Program-made: the position numbers and the translations under genes
The notes under the pieces: generated by a model
What the model was told of the DNA's origin: nothing
Databases searched by the model: none
Seen by the model: the letters and a program-made list of their open reading frames with translations, nothing else
Assembly (NCBI GenBank): GCA_017936765.1
Contig: JAGBEX010000023.1
Location: 1 to 64,000, forward strand
Source of the DNA: Clostridia bacterium
GTDB taxonomy: Bacteria; Bacillota; Clostridia; Christensenellales; Aristaeellaceae
Length of the DNA stretch: 64,000 nt
Reading direction: 5' to 3'
Shown here: piece by piece, positions 8,094-16,661 of the stretch
How positions within the stretch are numbered: position 1 is the stretch's first letter
Layout: the number at the start of each line of letters is the position of its first letter

Positions 8094-8663
8094 TTATTTG
8101 CGGATACGCTTGAGCGCCGTGAGAATGGGCGTGACCAGAATGGCTGCCGCCGCTGCCTCGCAGGAGCCAGCCAGCAGCGCTGTGCCGCCGATGAGGCTCA
8201 GCACGCCCGAGGCATCGATGCCGCAGAGGATGTAGAAGAGCAACATCAGGCCAAGGTACAGCACCGTGTTGGTCAGACTGCCGGCAATGGAGGCGGCCAT
8301 CAGGGCCAGCTGCTCCTGCTTTTTCCGCAGCAGGGCATAGACGCCCCAGGCCGAGAGCGGCACGCACAAGCGGGGCAGGATGCTCATCACCGCCACAGCC
8401 AGGGGGGAGGCGCCCATCAGCGTGGACACCAGGGCAGAGGGCTTGATCAGCGCAGAGATGAAGCTGGTCAGGCCAAAGGCCAGGCCAAGGATCAGGCCGT
8501 TCTTCCAGCCCATGAACAGCGTGCCGACGATCACCGGCACACACAGGATCGTCACGTTAATGAACCCCAGGGGGATCAACCCCAGGGGGGTAAAGCCCAG
8601 CAGCACGATCAGCGCCACAAAAAGAGCCAGCAGAACAAAATTGTAGAGTTTCTTCTTTGCCAT
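8094..8663 (-). CDS. ECF transporter S component, probably for pantothenate
   Basis: A 189-aa integral membrane protein with about six hydrophobic segments: 8-30, 38-58, 60-80, 88-110, 118-145 and 155-180. The basic start MAKKKLYNFVLLALFVALIVLL and the short six-helix layout match substrate-binding S subunits of energy-coupling factor transporters, which share a separate EcfA-A'-T module (not in this window). The assignment to pantothenate (PanT-like) is inferred from its position as first gene of an operon with coaX; biotin, riboflavin or another vitamin cannot be excluded. Promoter at 8778-8806. Confidence 0.83.
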   Translation of the reverse strand: MAKKKLYNFVLLALFVALIVLLGFTPLGLIPLGFINVTILCVPVIVGTLFMGWKNGLILGLAFGLTSFISALIKPSALVSTLMGASPLAVAVMSILPRLCVPLSAWGVYALLRKKQEQLALMAASIAGSLTNTVLYLGLMLLFYILCGIDASGVLSLIGGTALLAGSCEAAAAAILVTPILTALKRIRK

Positions 8664-8777
8664 ATGCTTTCCTCCGTTCAGGCTCCCGCAGGATGCCCTA
8701 CGTCATGTTTTTTCCGCATCTGCCGCGCTTCGTCCAGGGCGATGCGCTCCCGGCGATGGCAGGCTGCGGTTCTGTAT

Positions 8778-8806
8778 ATTATACCTTTCCTCGGCCTTCT
8801 TGTAAA
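8778..8806 (-). promoter_or_regulatory. Promoter of the ECF-coaX-hom operon
   Basis: On the minus strand: TTTACA (8801-8806), 17-nt spacer, TATAAT (8778-8783). The leader to the start codon is about 110 nt and holds no obvious riboswitch. Confidence 0.78.
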
Positions 8807-8828
8807 GGAAAAAACAGCAAAGAAGCAC

Positions 8829-8857
8829 TTTACAAACCCCGGTGTTTGTGGTGAAAT
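8829..8857 (+). promoter_or_regulatory. Promoter of the GH42 gene with overlapping operator-like palindrome
   Basis: TTTACA (8829-8834), 17-nt spacer, TGAAAT (8852-8857). The inverted repeat ACAAAC...GTTTGT (8832-8837 / 8844-8849, centred on CCGG) fills the spacer and overlaps the -35, where a repressor would block polymerase. Confidence 0.6.
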
Positions 8858-8887
8858 AGGGATAGCAACTCACAAGGAGAATCGCTT

Positions 8888-10897
8888 ATGAGCTTTACAC
8901 CCCGCTTTCCCCACTTTCTCCACGGTGGCGACTATAACCCCGACCAATGGCTGGACCGACCCGATATCCTGGACCGTGATGTGGAATTGATGCACAAGGC
9001 CCATGTGAACTGCGTGTCCATCGGCATTTTCTCGTGGGCGCGGCTGGAACCCCAGGAGGGCGTGTATGACTTCGCCTGGCTGGATGAGGTCATCGACCGG
9101 CTGTGGAAGGGCGGCATCCATATTATTCTTGCCACTCCCTCCGGCGCCCGCCCCGCCTGGATGGCGCAGAAGTACCCCGAGGTGCTGCGGGTCAACGACA
9201 GGCTGCAGAGGATGCACTTCGGCGAGCGCCACAACCATTGCCTCACCTCCCCGGTGTACCGGGAGAAGGTGCGCGCCATCAACACCGCCCTGGCCCAGCG
9301 CTATGCCAGCCACCCGGCGGTGATCTTGTGGCACTTGAGCAACGAATACTCCGGCGACTGCCGCTGCCCCCTGTGCCAGGATAAGTGGCGCGAATGGCTG
9401 AAGAACAAATACGGCAGCCTGGAGAACCTGAACAAGTGCTGGTGGACGTCCTTCTGGAGCCAGCGCTACACCGACTGGAGCCAGGTGGAAGCTCCCGGCC
9501 CCATGGGCGAGGTGAGCAACACCTCCATGTGGGTGGACTGGCGGCGCTTTGCCACCTGGCAATGCAAGACCTTCATCGAAAACGAGCGGGACGCGGTGAA
9601 GGCCGTGAACCCGGAGCTGCTTTGCACCGCCAACCTGATGGAGCGCTTCTGGGACTATGACTACTTCGACCTGGCGGAGGCCATCGACGTGGTGTCCTGG
9701 GACAGCTACCCCGAGTGGCACAGCGGCGACGATGTGCAGCGGGCGGCTGAGTTCGCCATGAACCACGACCTGATGCGCTCCTTCAAGGATCAGCCCTTCT
9801 TGCTGATGGAGTCCACGCCCTCCCAGGTGAACTGGAAGCCCATCAACAAGCTCAAGCGCCCCGGGATGCACCTGCTGTCCTCCCTGCAGGCGCTGGCCCA
9901 CGGCAGCCAGAGCGTGATGTATTTCCAATGGCGCAAGGGTCGGGGCGCGGCGGAAATGTTCCACGGCGCGGTGGTGGATCACGACGGCAGCGAGAACCAT
10001 CGTGTGTTCAAGGACGTGGCGCAGGTGGGTCAGGCCTTGGAAACGCTGGAACCCCTCTACGATGCCCCCAAGCAGAAGGCCGAGGTCTGCATCATTTACG
10101 ATACCCAGAACCGCTGGGCCATCGACTATGCCCAGACCGGCCATGCCAAGAATATGCGCTACTACGACAGCGTGAATATGCACTACCGGAGCCTGTGGCA
10201 GCAGGGCTGCAACATTGACCTGCGGGATATGCGGGAATGCACCGACCTCGCCGGCTACAAGCTGGTGGTGGCACCCATGCTGTTCATGTTCAGAAACAAC
10301 ATCCAGGAGAAGCTCCGCGCCTATGTGGCCCAGGGCGGCACCCTGCTGATGACCTATTTCTCCGGCTGGGTGGATGAATTCGACCTGGCGTACCTGGGCG
10401 GCACCCCCAATGGCCTGATCGATGTGCTGGGCGTGCGCGGCACCGAGCTGGACGCTATCTATCCCCATGACCAGAATGCCCTGGTGATGAACGACGGCCG
10501 CCGCTTTGCCATCCGGGAGCTGTGCGAGATCCCCGAAAACCACGGCGCGGAGACCCTGGGCGTGTTTGAGAGCGACTTCTATGCCGGTATGCCCTGCCTG
10601 TCCAGGAACCGTTACGGCGAAGGCACCGCCTACTATCTCTCCGCCAAGCTGGAGCAGGCTGGTCTGGATGCTATCTATGGCGATATCGCCGCCGAATTGG
10701 CGCTGACCCGCGCCCTGCCGGACGAGCTGCCCGCCGGGGTGATTCCCACTGAGCGGGGCGGCGCGGTGTTCCTGCAAAACTACTCCGGCCAGGAGCAAAG
10801 CTTCACCCTGACGGAAAGCTACACCGACCTGCTCACCGGCGAAACCGCGCAGCAGATCATCCTGCCCGCCAACGGCGTGATGGTGCTGAAAAAGTAA
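8888..10897 (+). CDS. Beta-galactosidase, glycoside hydrolase family 42
   Basis: 669 aa, cytoplasmic (no signal peptide), expected to cleave terminal beta-galactosides. TIM barrel at about 10-385: acid/base Glu E153 in WHLSNEY, nucleophile Glu E308 in FLLMESTPSQ. The structural zinc cysteines of GH42 are present (C118, C158, C160, C163). A trimerisation beta-galactosidase domain follows (about 395-600), then a small C-terminal beta domain. Start at ATG 8888 after CAAGGAGAA. It is monocistronic with an operator-like palindrome in its promoter and no transporter next to it. The true substrate could be galacto-oligosaccharides rather than lactose. Confidence 0.95.
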   Translation: MSFTPRFPHFLHGGDYNPDQWLDRPDILDRDVELMHKAHVNCVSIGIFSWARLEPQEGVYDFAWLDEVIDRLWKGGIHIILATPSGARPAWMAQKYPEVLRVNDRLQRMHFGERHNHCLTSPVYREKVRAINTALAQRYASHPAVILWHLSNEYSGDCRCPLCQDKWREWLKNKYGSLENLNKCWWTSFWSQRYTDWSQVEAPGPMGEVSNTSMWVDWRRFATWQCKTFIENERDAVKAVNPELLCTANLMERFWDYDYFDLAEAIDVVSWDSYPEWHSGDDVQRAAEFAMNHDLMRSFKDQPFLLMESTPSQVNWKPINKLKRPGMHLLSSLQALAHGSQSVMYFQWRKGRGAAEMFHGAVVDHDGSENHRVFKDVAQVGQALETLEPLYDAPKQKAEVCIIYDTQNRWAIDYAQTGHAKNMRYYDSVNMHYRSLWQQGCNIDLRDMRECTDLAGYKLVVAPMLFMFRNNIQEKLRAYVAQGGTLLMTYFSGWVDEFDLAYLGGTPNGLIDVLGVRGTELDAIYPHDQNALVMNDGRRFAIRELCEIPENHGAETLGVFESDFYAGMPCLSRNRYGEGTAYYLSAKLEQAGLDAIYGDIAAELALTRALPDELPAGVIPTERGGAVFLQNYSGQEQSFTLTESYTDLLTGETAQQIILPANGVMVLKK

Positions 10898-10909
10898 GCC
10901 GAATACAAA

Positions 10910-10949
10910 AAGGAACCAAGGCCTGTCATGCGCCTTGGTTCCTTTTTTT
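10910..10949. terminator. Bidirectional terminator between the GH42 gene and dinB
   Basis: AAGGAACCAAGGC (10910-10922) pairs with GCCTTGGTTCCTT (10932-10944). A T-run (to 10949) on the right and an A-run (10907-10911) on the left serve both convergent genes. Confidence 0.9.
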
Positions 10950-10966
10950 GTATGGTTTCAGATTCT

Positions 10967-12157
10967 TCAAACCTCCGGCGTTCCCGGCTTTACCGAGGCC
11001 TTGCCAAACCGGCCCCGCAGCTTGTCTACCGCGGCTTCCAGGGCGGCCTGCTTGGGATTGTCCGGGGTGACCTCCTCAAAGAGGGATAGCTGGGCAGGGG
11101 TGGAGTCGCTTTCGTCCGTCAGGCCGGAGGCGGTGACGCTCAGCAGGCGGATGGGGGAACGCTCCGGCCAGCATTGAGCCAGAATGGCGCAGGATTCCTG
11201 AAAGAGCTGCCTGGTGAGGTTGGTGGGCATGGACAGGGTCTTCTGCCGGGAAATCACCTTCAGGTTGGGATCCTTGATCTGCACGGTGACGGTGCGGCAC
11301 TTCAGCCCCTGGGCGCGGAGGCGGGCGCCCACGCTGTCGCACAGGGGCATGAGACCGGCGCGGAATTCATCCCAGCCCACCAGGTCATGGGCGTAGGTGG
11401 TGCTGTTGCCGATGGACTTGACCATCTCGCTTTCGCCCCAGCGGCGCACGGAGCTGTCGTCAAGGCCGTTGGCCATGTTCCAGTAGCTTTCGCCCTGCTT
11501 GCCCAGGTAGCGGATGAGCAGCTCCTTGTCGCACCCGGCCAGGCTGCCAATGGTGGTGATGCCGTGGCGGGTGAGGGTCTGGGCGGCGGCGCGGCCAACG
11601 AAGAGCAGCTCGCCCACGGGCAGGGGGTAGAGGATATCCTGCACATTCTCCCGAGTGATGAGGGTGGTGGCGTCGGGTTTTTTGTAATCGCTGCCCATTT
11701 TCGCCCAGGTCTTGTTGTCGCTGACGCCCACGGAAATGGTGATGCCCAGCTCCTCCCGGATGCGGCGGCGCAGCATATCCGCAATGGTGACCCCATCGCC
11801 AAAGAGCCTGCGGGAGCCGGTGACGTCCAACCAGCTTTCGTCAATGGAGAAGGCCTCCACCTGGTCGGTGACGTCCAGGTAAATGGCGTTGACGCGGCGG
11901 TTCATTTCCTCATACTTGTCGTGGTGGGGCGGCAGGAGGATGAGGCCGGGGCATTTCTGCCGCGCCTGCCAGAGGGTCTCGGCAGTCTGTACGCCAAAGC
12001 GCTTGGCCACATTGTTCTTGGCCAGAATGATGCCGTGCCTGCCCTCCGGGTCGCCGGCCACGGCCACGGGCTTGTCCCGCAGCTCCGGATGCTCCAGCAG
12101 CTCCACCGAGGCGAAGTAGTTGTTGCAGTCACAATGGAGAATGACCCGGTCAGGCAT
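10967..12157 (-). CDS. dinB: DNA polymerase IV (Y-family translesion polymerase)
   Basis: 396 aa. Low-fidelity polymerase used on damaged templates. Palm residues: LHCDCNNYFASVE near the start (metal-binding Asp, steric-gate Tyr-Phe) and the catalytic FSIDESWLD; followed by helix-hairpin-helix thumb and little-finger domains. The start chosen is ATG 12157 (MPDRVILHCD): GAGGACG lies upstream and the codon overlaps the end of the zinc-ribbon gene by 8 nt, which suggests translational coupling. ATG 12172 is an alternative. The tail LSLFEE near the C-terminus resembles a beta-clamp-binding motif. Confidence 0.95.
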   Translation of the reverse strand: MPDRVILHCDCNNYFASVELLEHPELRDKPVAVAGDPEGRHGIILAKNNVAKRFGVQTAETLWQARQKCPGLILLPPHHDKYEEMNRRVNAIYLDVTDQVEAFSIDESWLDVTGSRRLFGDGVTIADMLRRRIREELGITISVGVSDNKTWAKMGSDYKKPDATTLITRENVQDILYPLPVGELLFVGRAAAQTLTRHGITTIGSLAGCDKELLIRYLGKQGESYWNMANGLDDSSVRRWGESEMVKSIGNSTTYAHDLVGWDEFRAGLMPLCDSVGARLRAQGLKCRTVTVQIKDPNLKVISRQKTLSMPTNLTRQLFQESCAILAQCWPERSPIRLLSVTASGLTDESDSTPAQLSLFEEVTPDNPKQAALEAAVDKLRGRFGKASVKPGTPEV

Positions 12158-12374
12158 CGTAGTCGTCCTCATCGCGCTTGATGAAGTTCTCAGCCAGCGC
12201 GCCGGGCTGGAAGCGGGGATCGAAGGCCAGCGCCTTCAGCGCCTCCTTGGAGACCACGGTGTTGGTTCCCAGGCAATCGTTGCAGCGGTAGCCGCATTCC
12301 GGGCAAACGCAGCCCAGGTGGTCGCTTTCGGCCTGGATCATGTAGGTATCGCATTCCTTGCAGCTGCAGCGCAT
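12150..12374 (-). CDS. Small zinc-ribbon protein upstream of dinB
   Basis: 74 aa from ATG 12374 (AAAGGATG upstream). The N-terminal half carries pairs of cysteines typical of a zinc ribbon: CSCKEC, then CVCPECGYRC and NDC. The C-terminal half is acidic and ends in DEDDYDA. It is translationally coupled with dinB by an 8-nt overlap. No function is known to me. Longer starts (12395 and upstream) are possible but lack a better binding site. Confidence 0.75.
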   Translation of the reverse strand: MRCSCKECDTYMIQAESDHLGCVCPECGYRCNDCLGTNTVVSKEALKALAFDPRFQPGALAENFIKRDEDDYDA

Positions 12375-12426
12375 AACAAGAACATCCTTTCGCATATCGA
12401 TGGGAACATTATAGCACAAGAAAACA

Positions 12427-12446
12427 GGCCGCGCAAGTGCGCAGCC
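12427..12446 (-). terminator. Terminator after the barstar gene
   Basis: On the minus strand GGCTGCGC-ACTT-GCGCGGCC (12439-12446 / 12427-12434) followed by TGTTTTCTTG. Confidence 0.6.
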
Positions 12447-12455
12447 CGAATAGGA

Positions 12456-12704
12456 TCACAGCTCCTTCACGCTGCCGCCCAGGTCTTCCACCACCATGGC
12501 GCATTTGCGCAGCGCAGAGGCCACATCCTCGTTGCCGTGGGAGAGGATGCACAGGTTCACCGTCTCCCGGCGCTCGGAGAGGTAGTCGTAGAGCGCATCG
12601 GCATTGCAGCCGTAGTGGGCGGGCAGATGCAGCAGGCGCTGGAGGGCGAGGTGGAGGTCACGGGGGGAAACGTAGTCGTTGGCGTTGATGAAGAGTGTTT
12701 GCAT
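12456..12704 (-). CDS. Barstar-family protein (ribonuclease inhibitor fold)
   Basis: 82 aa starting MQTLFINANDYVS (ATG 12704, GGAGG upstream). The segment DLHLALQRLLHLPAHYG followed by ALYDYLSE matches the barstar pattern (helix 1, then the Tyr/Asn-rich loop and helix 2 that block barnase). Intracellular inhibitor of a secreted or toxin RNase. No barnase-type RNase gene is next to it, so its partner is elsewhere or it has another role. It ends with a short hairpin terminator. Confidence 0.83.
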   Translation of the reverse strand: MQTLFINANDYVSPRDLHLALQRLLHLPAHYGCNADALYDYLSERRETVNLCILSHGNEDVASALRKCAMVVEDLGGSVKEL

Positions 12705-12720
12705 GAGAGCCTCCGGAGAA

Positions 12721-13009
12721 ATGAAGAATGAATGATGAATAATGAATAATGAATAATTGAGTGTGTGGACGGGCGGGCGATCGCAGATCGCCCCTACAGG
12801 TGCGTGGGCAGCCCTCTCAGTCAGCGCAAGCGCTGACAGCTCTCCCAGAGGGAGAGCCAAGATGCTTCCCCCGCGTCGCGGTGCGCCCGTTGCGCACCGT
12901 GACCCCTGCTCGGAGACCACTTCGCAGGGCATCCCCGAAAGGGATTCTTAAGGGTCGAAGACCCTTAAGCGGGAGAGTCCAGAGAGGGCAGCGCCCTCTC
13001 TGGCGTGCC
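12721..13009. repeat. Modular intergenic repeat block upstream of barstar and downstream of pyk
   Basis: An AT-rich run of iterated GAATAATGAATAATG units (12721-12762) is followed by the same modules as at 2640-2949 in the same order: GGGCGATC/GATCGCCC (12774-12795), CAGTCAGCGC/GCGCTGACAG with CTCTCCCAGAGGGAGAG (about 12818-12857), the CGCGTCGCGG...GTGACCCCTGCTCGGAG module (about 12870-12918), then AAGGGTCGAAGACCCTT (12950-12967) and CAGAGAGGGC/GCCCTCTCTG (12980-13000). It abuts the pyk stop codon. Confidence 0.72.
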
Positions 13010-14758
13010 TCAGTTGCAGCTGACGGTACCCTTTTGGGCGTCGATGGTGACGACGGCGCCGGATTTGAGGATGGTCATGGCGTTGGCGGCGCCGATGATG
13101 ACGGGGATATCCAGGCTCATGCCGGCGATGACGCCATGGCCTTCGGGGTCGGCGTCCTCCAGGATGAGGCCGGAGGCTTTGCGGACAAGGGGCAGCATGG
13201 CACGGTTGGTCTGCTTGGTGACGAGGATCATGCCGGTCTGGAAGTCCTCGGCGGCTTCGAGGGGATCATCCACCACGCGCAGGGGAGCGGTGATGCGGCC
13301 GCCGCACACGCCGGTGCCGCGCACCAGCATGTGACCGACCACGTGGACCTTCATCAGGTTGGTGGTGCCGGAAATGCCCAGCGGCACGCCAGCGGTGAGA
13401 ACCACCAGCTCGCCATCCTGGATCATCTTGGTGCGCACGGCGGCTTCCACCGCGTGGTCGAAGAGATCGTCGGTGTTCTTTTCCTCGGCGATCAGCAGCG
13501 GCGTTACGCCCCAGGAAAGGTTCTGCTGACGGTACACGGTTTCGCTGGTGGTGCAGGAAATGATGGGGCAATCAGGGCGGTAGCGGGAGATCATCCGGGC
13601 GGTGGAGCCGGACTTGGTCACGGTGATGATGGCGCTGGCCTTCAGGTCGTGGGCGGAGGTCACGGTGGCGTGGCTGATGGCCGCGGTGATGTCCGTTTTG
13701 GAATTGAAGTTGGCGTTGGAGAAGCGGTCGACGTAATTGATGTCCGCCTCGGTCTTCAGGGCGATGCGCGCCATGGTCTCCACGGCCTCGATGGGGTAAG
13801 CGCCCGCGGCGGTCTCACCGGAGAGCATGATGGCGGAGGTGCCGTCGTAGATGGCGTTGGCCACGTCGGTGGCTTCGGCACGGGTGGGGCGGGGGTTCTT
13901 CATCATGGAGTCCAGCATCTGGGTGGCGGTGATAACGGGCTTGCCAGCCTTCACGCAGTCCTTGATGATGCGCTTCTGCAATCCGGGAACGTCCTCGAAG
14001 GGGATCTCCACGCCCATGTCGCCGCGGGCGACCATGATGCCATCGGCCACGCGGAGGATCTCCTCCAGGTTTTCCACGCCCTCCATGTTCTCGATCTTGG
14101 CAATGATGGCCACGCTGGAGCAGTTCTTTTCAGCCATGATGTGGCGGATCTGCATAATGTCCTCGGCAGAGCGGGTGAAGGAGGCGGCGATGAACTCGAA
14201 GCCATGATCGATGGCGAAGATGATGTCCTCGCGATCCTTGGGGCTGATGAAGGGCATGGACAGGTGAGCGCCGGGGATATTCACACCCTTGCGGTCGGAG
14301 ATCACGCCGCTGTTCAGCACCTTGCAGCAGACCTCCGTATCGGTAACACGCTCCACGGTCATGCCCACCAGGCCGTCATCGATGAGGATGCGGCTGCCTA
14401 CCTGCACGTCCCGGGGGAGATCCTTGTAGGTGACGGAGACGCGCTCATCATCGCCCTGAATGTCCTCGGTGGTGAGGGTGAAGAGCTGCCCGGCCTGGAG
14501 CTGCACTCGCTTGTCGGCAAAGGTGCCGATGCGGATCTCCGGACCCTTGGTGTCCAGCATGGTGGCAATGGGCAGGCCCAGCTCCTCGCGCAGGCGGCAG
14601 ACCTCGTTGTAGCGCTTGAGGTGGTTCTCGTGAATATCGTGGGAGAAGTTGAAGCGGGCAACGTCCATGCCAGCCAGCATCAGGGGCTTGACCAGGTCTT
14701 TTTCAAACAGGTTGGGCCCCATGGTGCAGACGATCTTGGTTTTGCGCTGTGCGCTCAT
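13010..14758 (-). CDS. pyk: Pyruvate kinase with C-terminal PEP-utiliser-like domain
   Basis: 582 aa; last step of glycolysis, PEP + ADP to pyruvate + ATP. Catalytic barrel motifs: TMGPN near the start, KIENMEGV, MVARGDMGVEIP and TATQMLDSM. The length exceeds the usual 470 because of the extra C-terminal domain seen in Bacillus-type enzymes (about residues 490-582, ending GAVVTIDAQKGTV), which resembles the phosphohistidine swivelling domain of PEP-utilising enzymes but serves regulation rather than catalysis. Start at ATG 14758. It is monocistronic; other glycolytic genes (pfkA, apgM) lie within 10 kb. Confidence 0.97.
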   Translation of the reverse strand: MSAQRKTKIVCTMGPNLFEKDLVKPLMLAGMDVARFNFSHDIHENHLKRYNEVCRLREELGLPIATMLDTKGPEIRIGTFADKRVQLQAGQLFTLTTEDIQGDDERVSVTYKDLPRDVQVGSRILIDDGLVGMTVERVTDTEVCCKVLNSGVISDRKGVNIPGAHLSMPFISPKDREDIIFAIDHGFEFIAASFTRSAEDIMQIRHIMAEKNCSSVAIIAKIENMEGVENLEEILRVADGIMVARGDMGVEIPFEDVPGLQKRIIKDCVKAGKPVITATQMLDSMMKNPRPTRAEATDVANAIYDGTSAIMLSGETAAGAYPIEAVETMARIALKTEADINYVDRFSNANFNSKTDITAAISHATVTSAHDLKASAIITVTKSGSTARMISRYRPDCPIISCTTSETVYRQQNLSWGVTPLLIAEEKNTDDLFDHAVEAAVRTKMIQDGELVVLTAGVPLGISGTTNLMKVHVVGHMLVRGTGVCGGRITAPLRVVDDPLEAAEDFQTGMILVTKQTNRAMLPLVRKASGLILEDADPEGHGVIAGMSLDIPVIIGAANAMTILKSGAVVTIDAQKGTVSCN

Positions 14759-14941
14759 CTATCATAACCTCCGGTGTGTGTAGTGGAGAGGAACAAACTT
14801 CCCTACCTATATCATACACCATTTTGCGATGAAAAGGAAGAGCTTACAATTGTCTGTTTTTTCACATGGGGAAGAGGGGATGGGGACTTTCAATTTATGT
14901 GTATAGGCTTGTTGGATGGTGCGCGTTGTTGGGGCAAGCAC

Positions 14942-15099
14942 CAAAAGGCTCCCTTGTGTAAAGGGAGCTGCCCCGAAGGGGCTGAGGGATTGAAAGCTGC
15001 ATCTTTGCACATCTGCAAACGGAGTGGTACAAGCAGCGTCCAATCCCTCCGTCAGCCGCAAGCGGCTGCCACCTCCCTTTACACAAGGGAGGCTTTTGC
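14942..15099. repeat. MITE-like palindromic element
   Basis: A left arm starting CAAAAGGCTCCCTTGTGTAA (14942 on) is matched by an inverted right arm ending ACACAAGGGAGGCTTTTG (to 15099). Each arm contains its own sub-hairpins (CTCCCTT/AAGGGAG; CCCCGAAGGGG; CAGCCGCAAGCGGCTG). The core of about 65 nt has no ORF. Long terminal inverted repeats around a tiny core are what non-autonomous miniature elements look like. I see no clear target-site duplication. Apart from this element, 14759-15163 (upstream of pyk) holds only the terminator of the next gene. Confidence 0.55.
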
Positions 15100-15118
15100 T
15101 GTGGTTTGGATGAAAAAA

Positions 15119-15148
15119 CCCTCCGTCCAACTGCTGCTGGACGGAGGG
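15119..15148 (-). terminator. Terminator of the pfkA-oadB cluster
   Basis: CCCTCCGTCCA (15119-15129) pairs with TGGACGGAGGG (15138-15148). On the minus strand it is followed by TTTTTT. Confidence 0.88.
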
Positions 15149-15163
15149 CTGGGGTTGCATCAA

Positions 15164-15394
15164 TTACTTGAGGATCTTCTGCATGATCTTGATGGTGAAG
15201 AAGAACAGGATCAGCACCAGGAACACGCCGCACAGGCCGCCGGCGGTGACGATCAGGCCCTTGCTCAGCAGGGACTGCTCGGCCACGAAGATGCTGGTGG
15301 GGCCGTCAGCAGAACCGATGATACCGATGGTGTCCTCGGCCAGGGCGGTGGCGCTCATCAGAAGAGGCAGGAGAATGGCGATCAGCTTTTTCAT
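15164..15394 (-). CDS. Small membrane subunit associated with the Na+-pumping decarboxylase
   Basis: 76 aa from ATG 15394 (AAAGGAGT upstream), 20 nt after the oadB stop codon. A signal-like first helix (KKLIAILLPLLMSATALA), then DTIGIIGSADGPTSIFVA, then a second membrane helix (LIVTAGGLCGVFLVLILFFF) and a basic tail. The middle segment repeats a motif found in OadB itself (IGIIGAADGPTTLFVANH). Position and topology suggest an OadG-like gamma or accessory subunit, but typical OadG lacks this motif. The role is inferred. Confidence 0.6.
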   Translation of the reverse strand: MKKLIAILLPLLMSATALAEDTIGIIGSADGPTSIFVAEQSLLSKGLIVTAGGLCGVFLVLILFFFTIKIMQKILK

Positions 15395-15414
15395 GTCGAT
15401 AACTCCTTTCATCA

Positions 15415-16626
15415 TCAGCCGCCCAGCAGCATGGACACCAGGGTGATCACCATGCCGCCAGCCACGATGGAGCCCAGCTGGCCAGACACGTTGGCGGAGG
15501 TGGACTGCATCAGGATAAAGTTGCTGGGGTCTTCCTTCAGCGCCATCTTGGCGATCACGCGGGAGGACATGGGGAAGGCGGAGATACCGGCAGCGCCGAT
15601 CATGGGGTTGACCTTCTTCTTGCGGAAGAGGTTCAGGAACTTGGCAAACAGCACGCCGCCAGCGGTATCAAACACGAAGGCGAACAGGCCAAGGATCAGG
15701 ATCAGGGCAGTGGTGGGGTGCAGGAACTTGTCGGCCACCATGGTGCCGCCAACGGTGATGCCCAGCACAATGGTCACCAGGTTGGCCAGCTCGTTCTGGG
15801 CGGTCTTGGACAGGCGCTCCAGCACGCCGCACTCGCGGATCAGGTTGCCGAACATCAGGGAGCCAACCAGGGGAGCGGACATAGGCACGATGATGCCAGC
15901 CACGATGGTCACGATGATGGGGAACAGGATCAGCGTGGTCTTGGAGCAACGCTCTTCCTGATAGTCCATGCGGATCATGCGCTCCTTCTTGGTGGTCAGA
16001 GCCTTGATGACCGGGGGCTGGATCACAGGCACCAGCGCCATGTAGCTGTAGGCAGCCACGGAGATGGGACCCATGTAGTCCTTCAGCTCGAAATGGTTGG
16101 CCACAAACAGGGTGGTGGGGCCGTCAGCCGCGCCGATGATGCCGATGGCGGAGGCCAGCTTCAGCACCATGTCCTGGTCGCCCTCAGCCACCAGGCCGGG
16201 GATGATGGGGATCAGCACCAGGCTCAGCAGGAAGGTGGCGAAGATGCCGAACTGAGCAGCAGCGCCGAAGAAGATCATGGAGGGATCCTTCAGCAGGGGA
16301 GAGAAGTCGATCATGGCGCCCACGGCGATGAAGATCAGCACCGGGAACAGCTCGTTGGCGATACCGGCGTCAAACAGCACGCTCAGGAAGCCAGCCTCAC
16401 CCAGGGCGGCGGGAGCCTTCAGGCCGGTCACGGCGTCGATGGCACCGGGCAGGTTGGCCAGGATGCAGCCGAAGCCGATGGGCAGCAGCAGGGTGGGTTC
16501 GTAGTCCTTCTTGATGGCCAGGTAGATCAGCACGCCAGCAATGACGAACATGATCAGGGACTTCAGTCCGGCGATGGAAACCATGTCCACAACACCGGAG
16601 AAGAGTTCAGCAAAGATCTGTTGCAT
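15415..16626 (-). CDS. oadB: Sodium-translocating decarboxylase, beta subunit
   Basis: A 403-aa membrane protein with about ten hydrophobic segments that couples decarboxylation of an enzyme-bound biotin carrier to Na+ export (OadB/GcdB/MmdB family). Visible family features: the N-terminal MFVIAGVLIYLAIKKDYEPTLL region with PIGFGCILANLP, the conserved IGIIGAADGPTTLFV loop and NEL/SSFA-type polar residues in membrane helices. No alpha (carboxyltransferase) or biotinyl subunit is in the window, so the substrate (oxaloacetate, glutaconyl-CoA, methylmalonyl-CoA) cannot be assigned; the symbol denotes the family. It lies 35 nt after pfkA and probably shares its transcript. Confidence 0.9.
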   Translation of the reverse strand: MQQIFAELFSGVVDMVSIAGLKSLIMFVIAGVLIYLAIKKDYEPTLLLPIGFGCILANLPGAIDAVTGLKAPAALGEAGFLSVLFDAGIANELFPVLIFIAVGAMIDFSPLLKDPSMIFFGAAAQFGIFATFLLSLVLIPIIPGLVAEGDQDMVLKLASAIGIIGAADGPTTLFVANHFELKDYMGPISVAAYSYMALVPVIQPPVIKALTTKKERMIRMDYQEERCSKTTLILFPIIVTIVAGIIVPMSAPLVGSLMFGNLIRECGVLERLSKTAQNELANLVTIVLGITVGGTMVADKFLHPTTALILILGLFAFVFDTAGGVLFAKFLNLFRKKKVNPMIGAAGISAFPMSSRVIAKMALKEDPSNFILMQSTSANVSGQLGSIVAGGMVITLVSMLLGG

Positions 16627-16661
16627 GACGGATTCCCCTTCTTGATGTATGATTGCGACTG

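Noticed and set aside
12150..12374. Anti-TRAP (RtpA) partner of mtrB
   Set aside because: It has Cys pairs, but their spacing and the long acidic tail do not fit the DnaJ-type CxxC repeats of anti-TRAP, and it is coupled to dinB.
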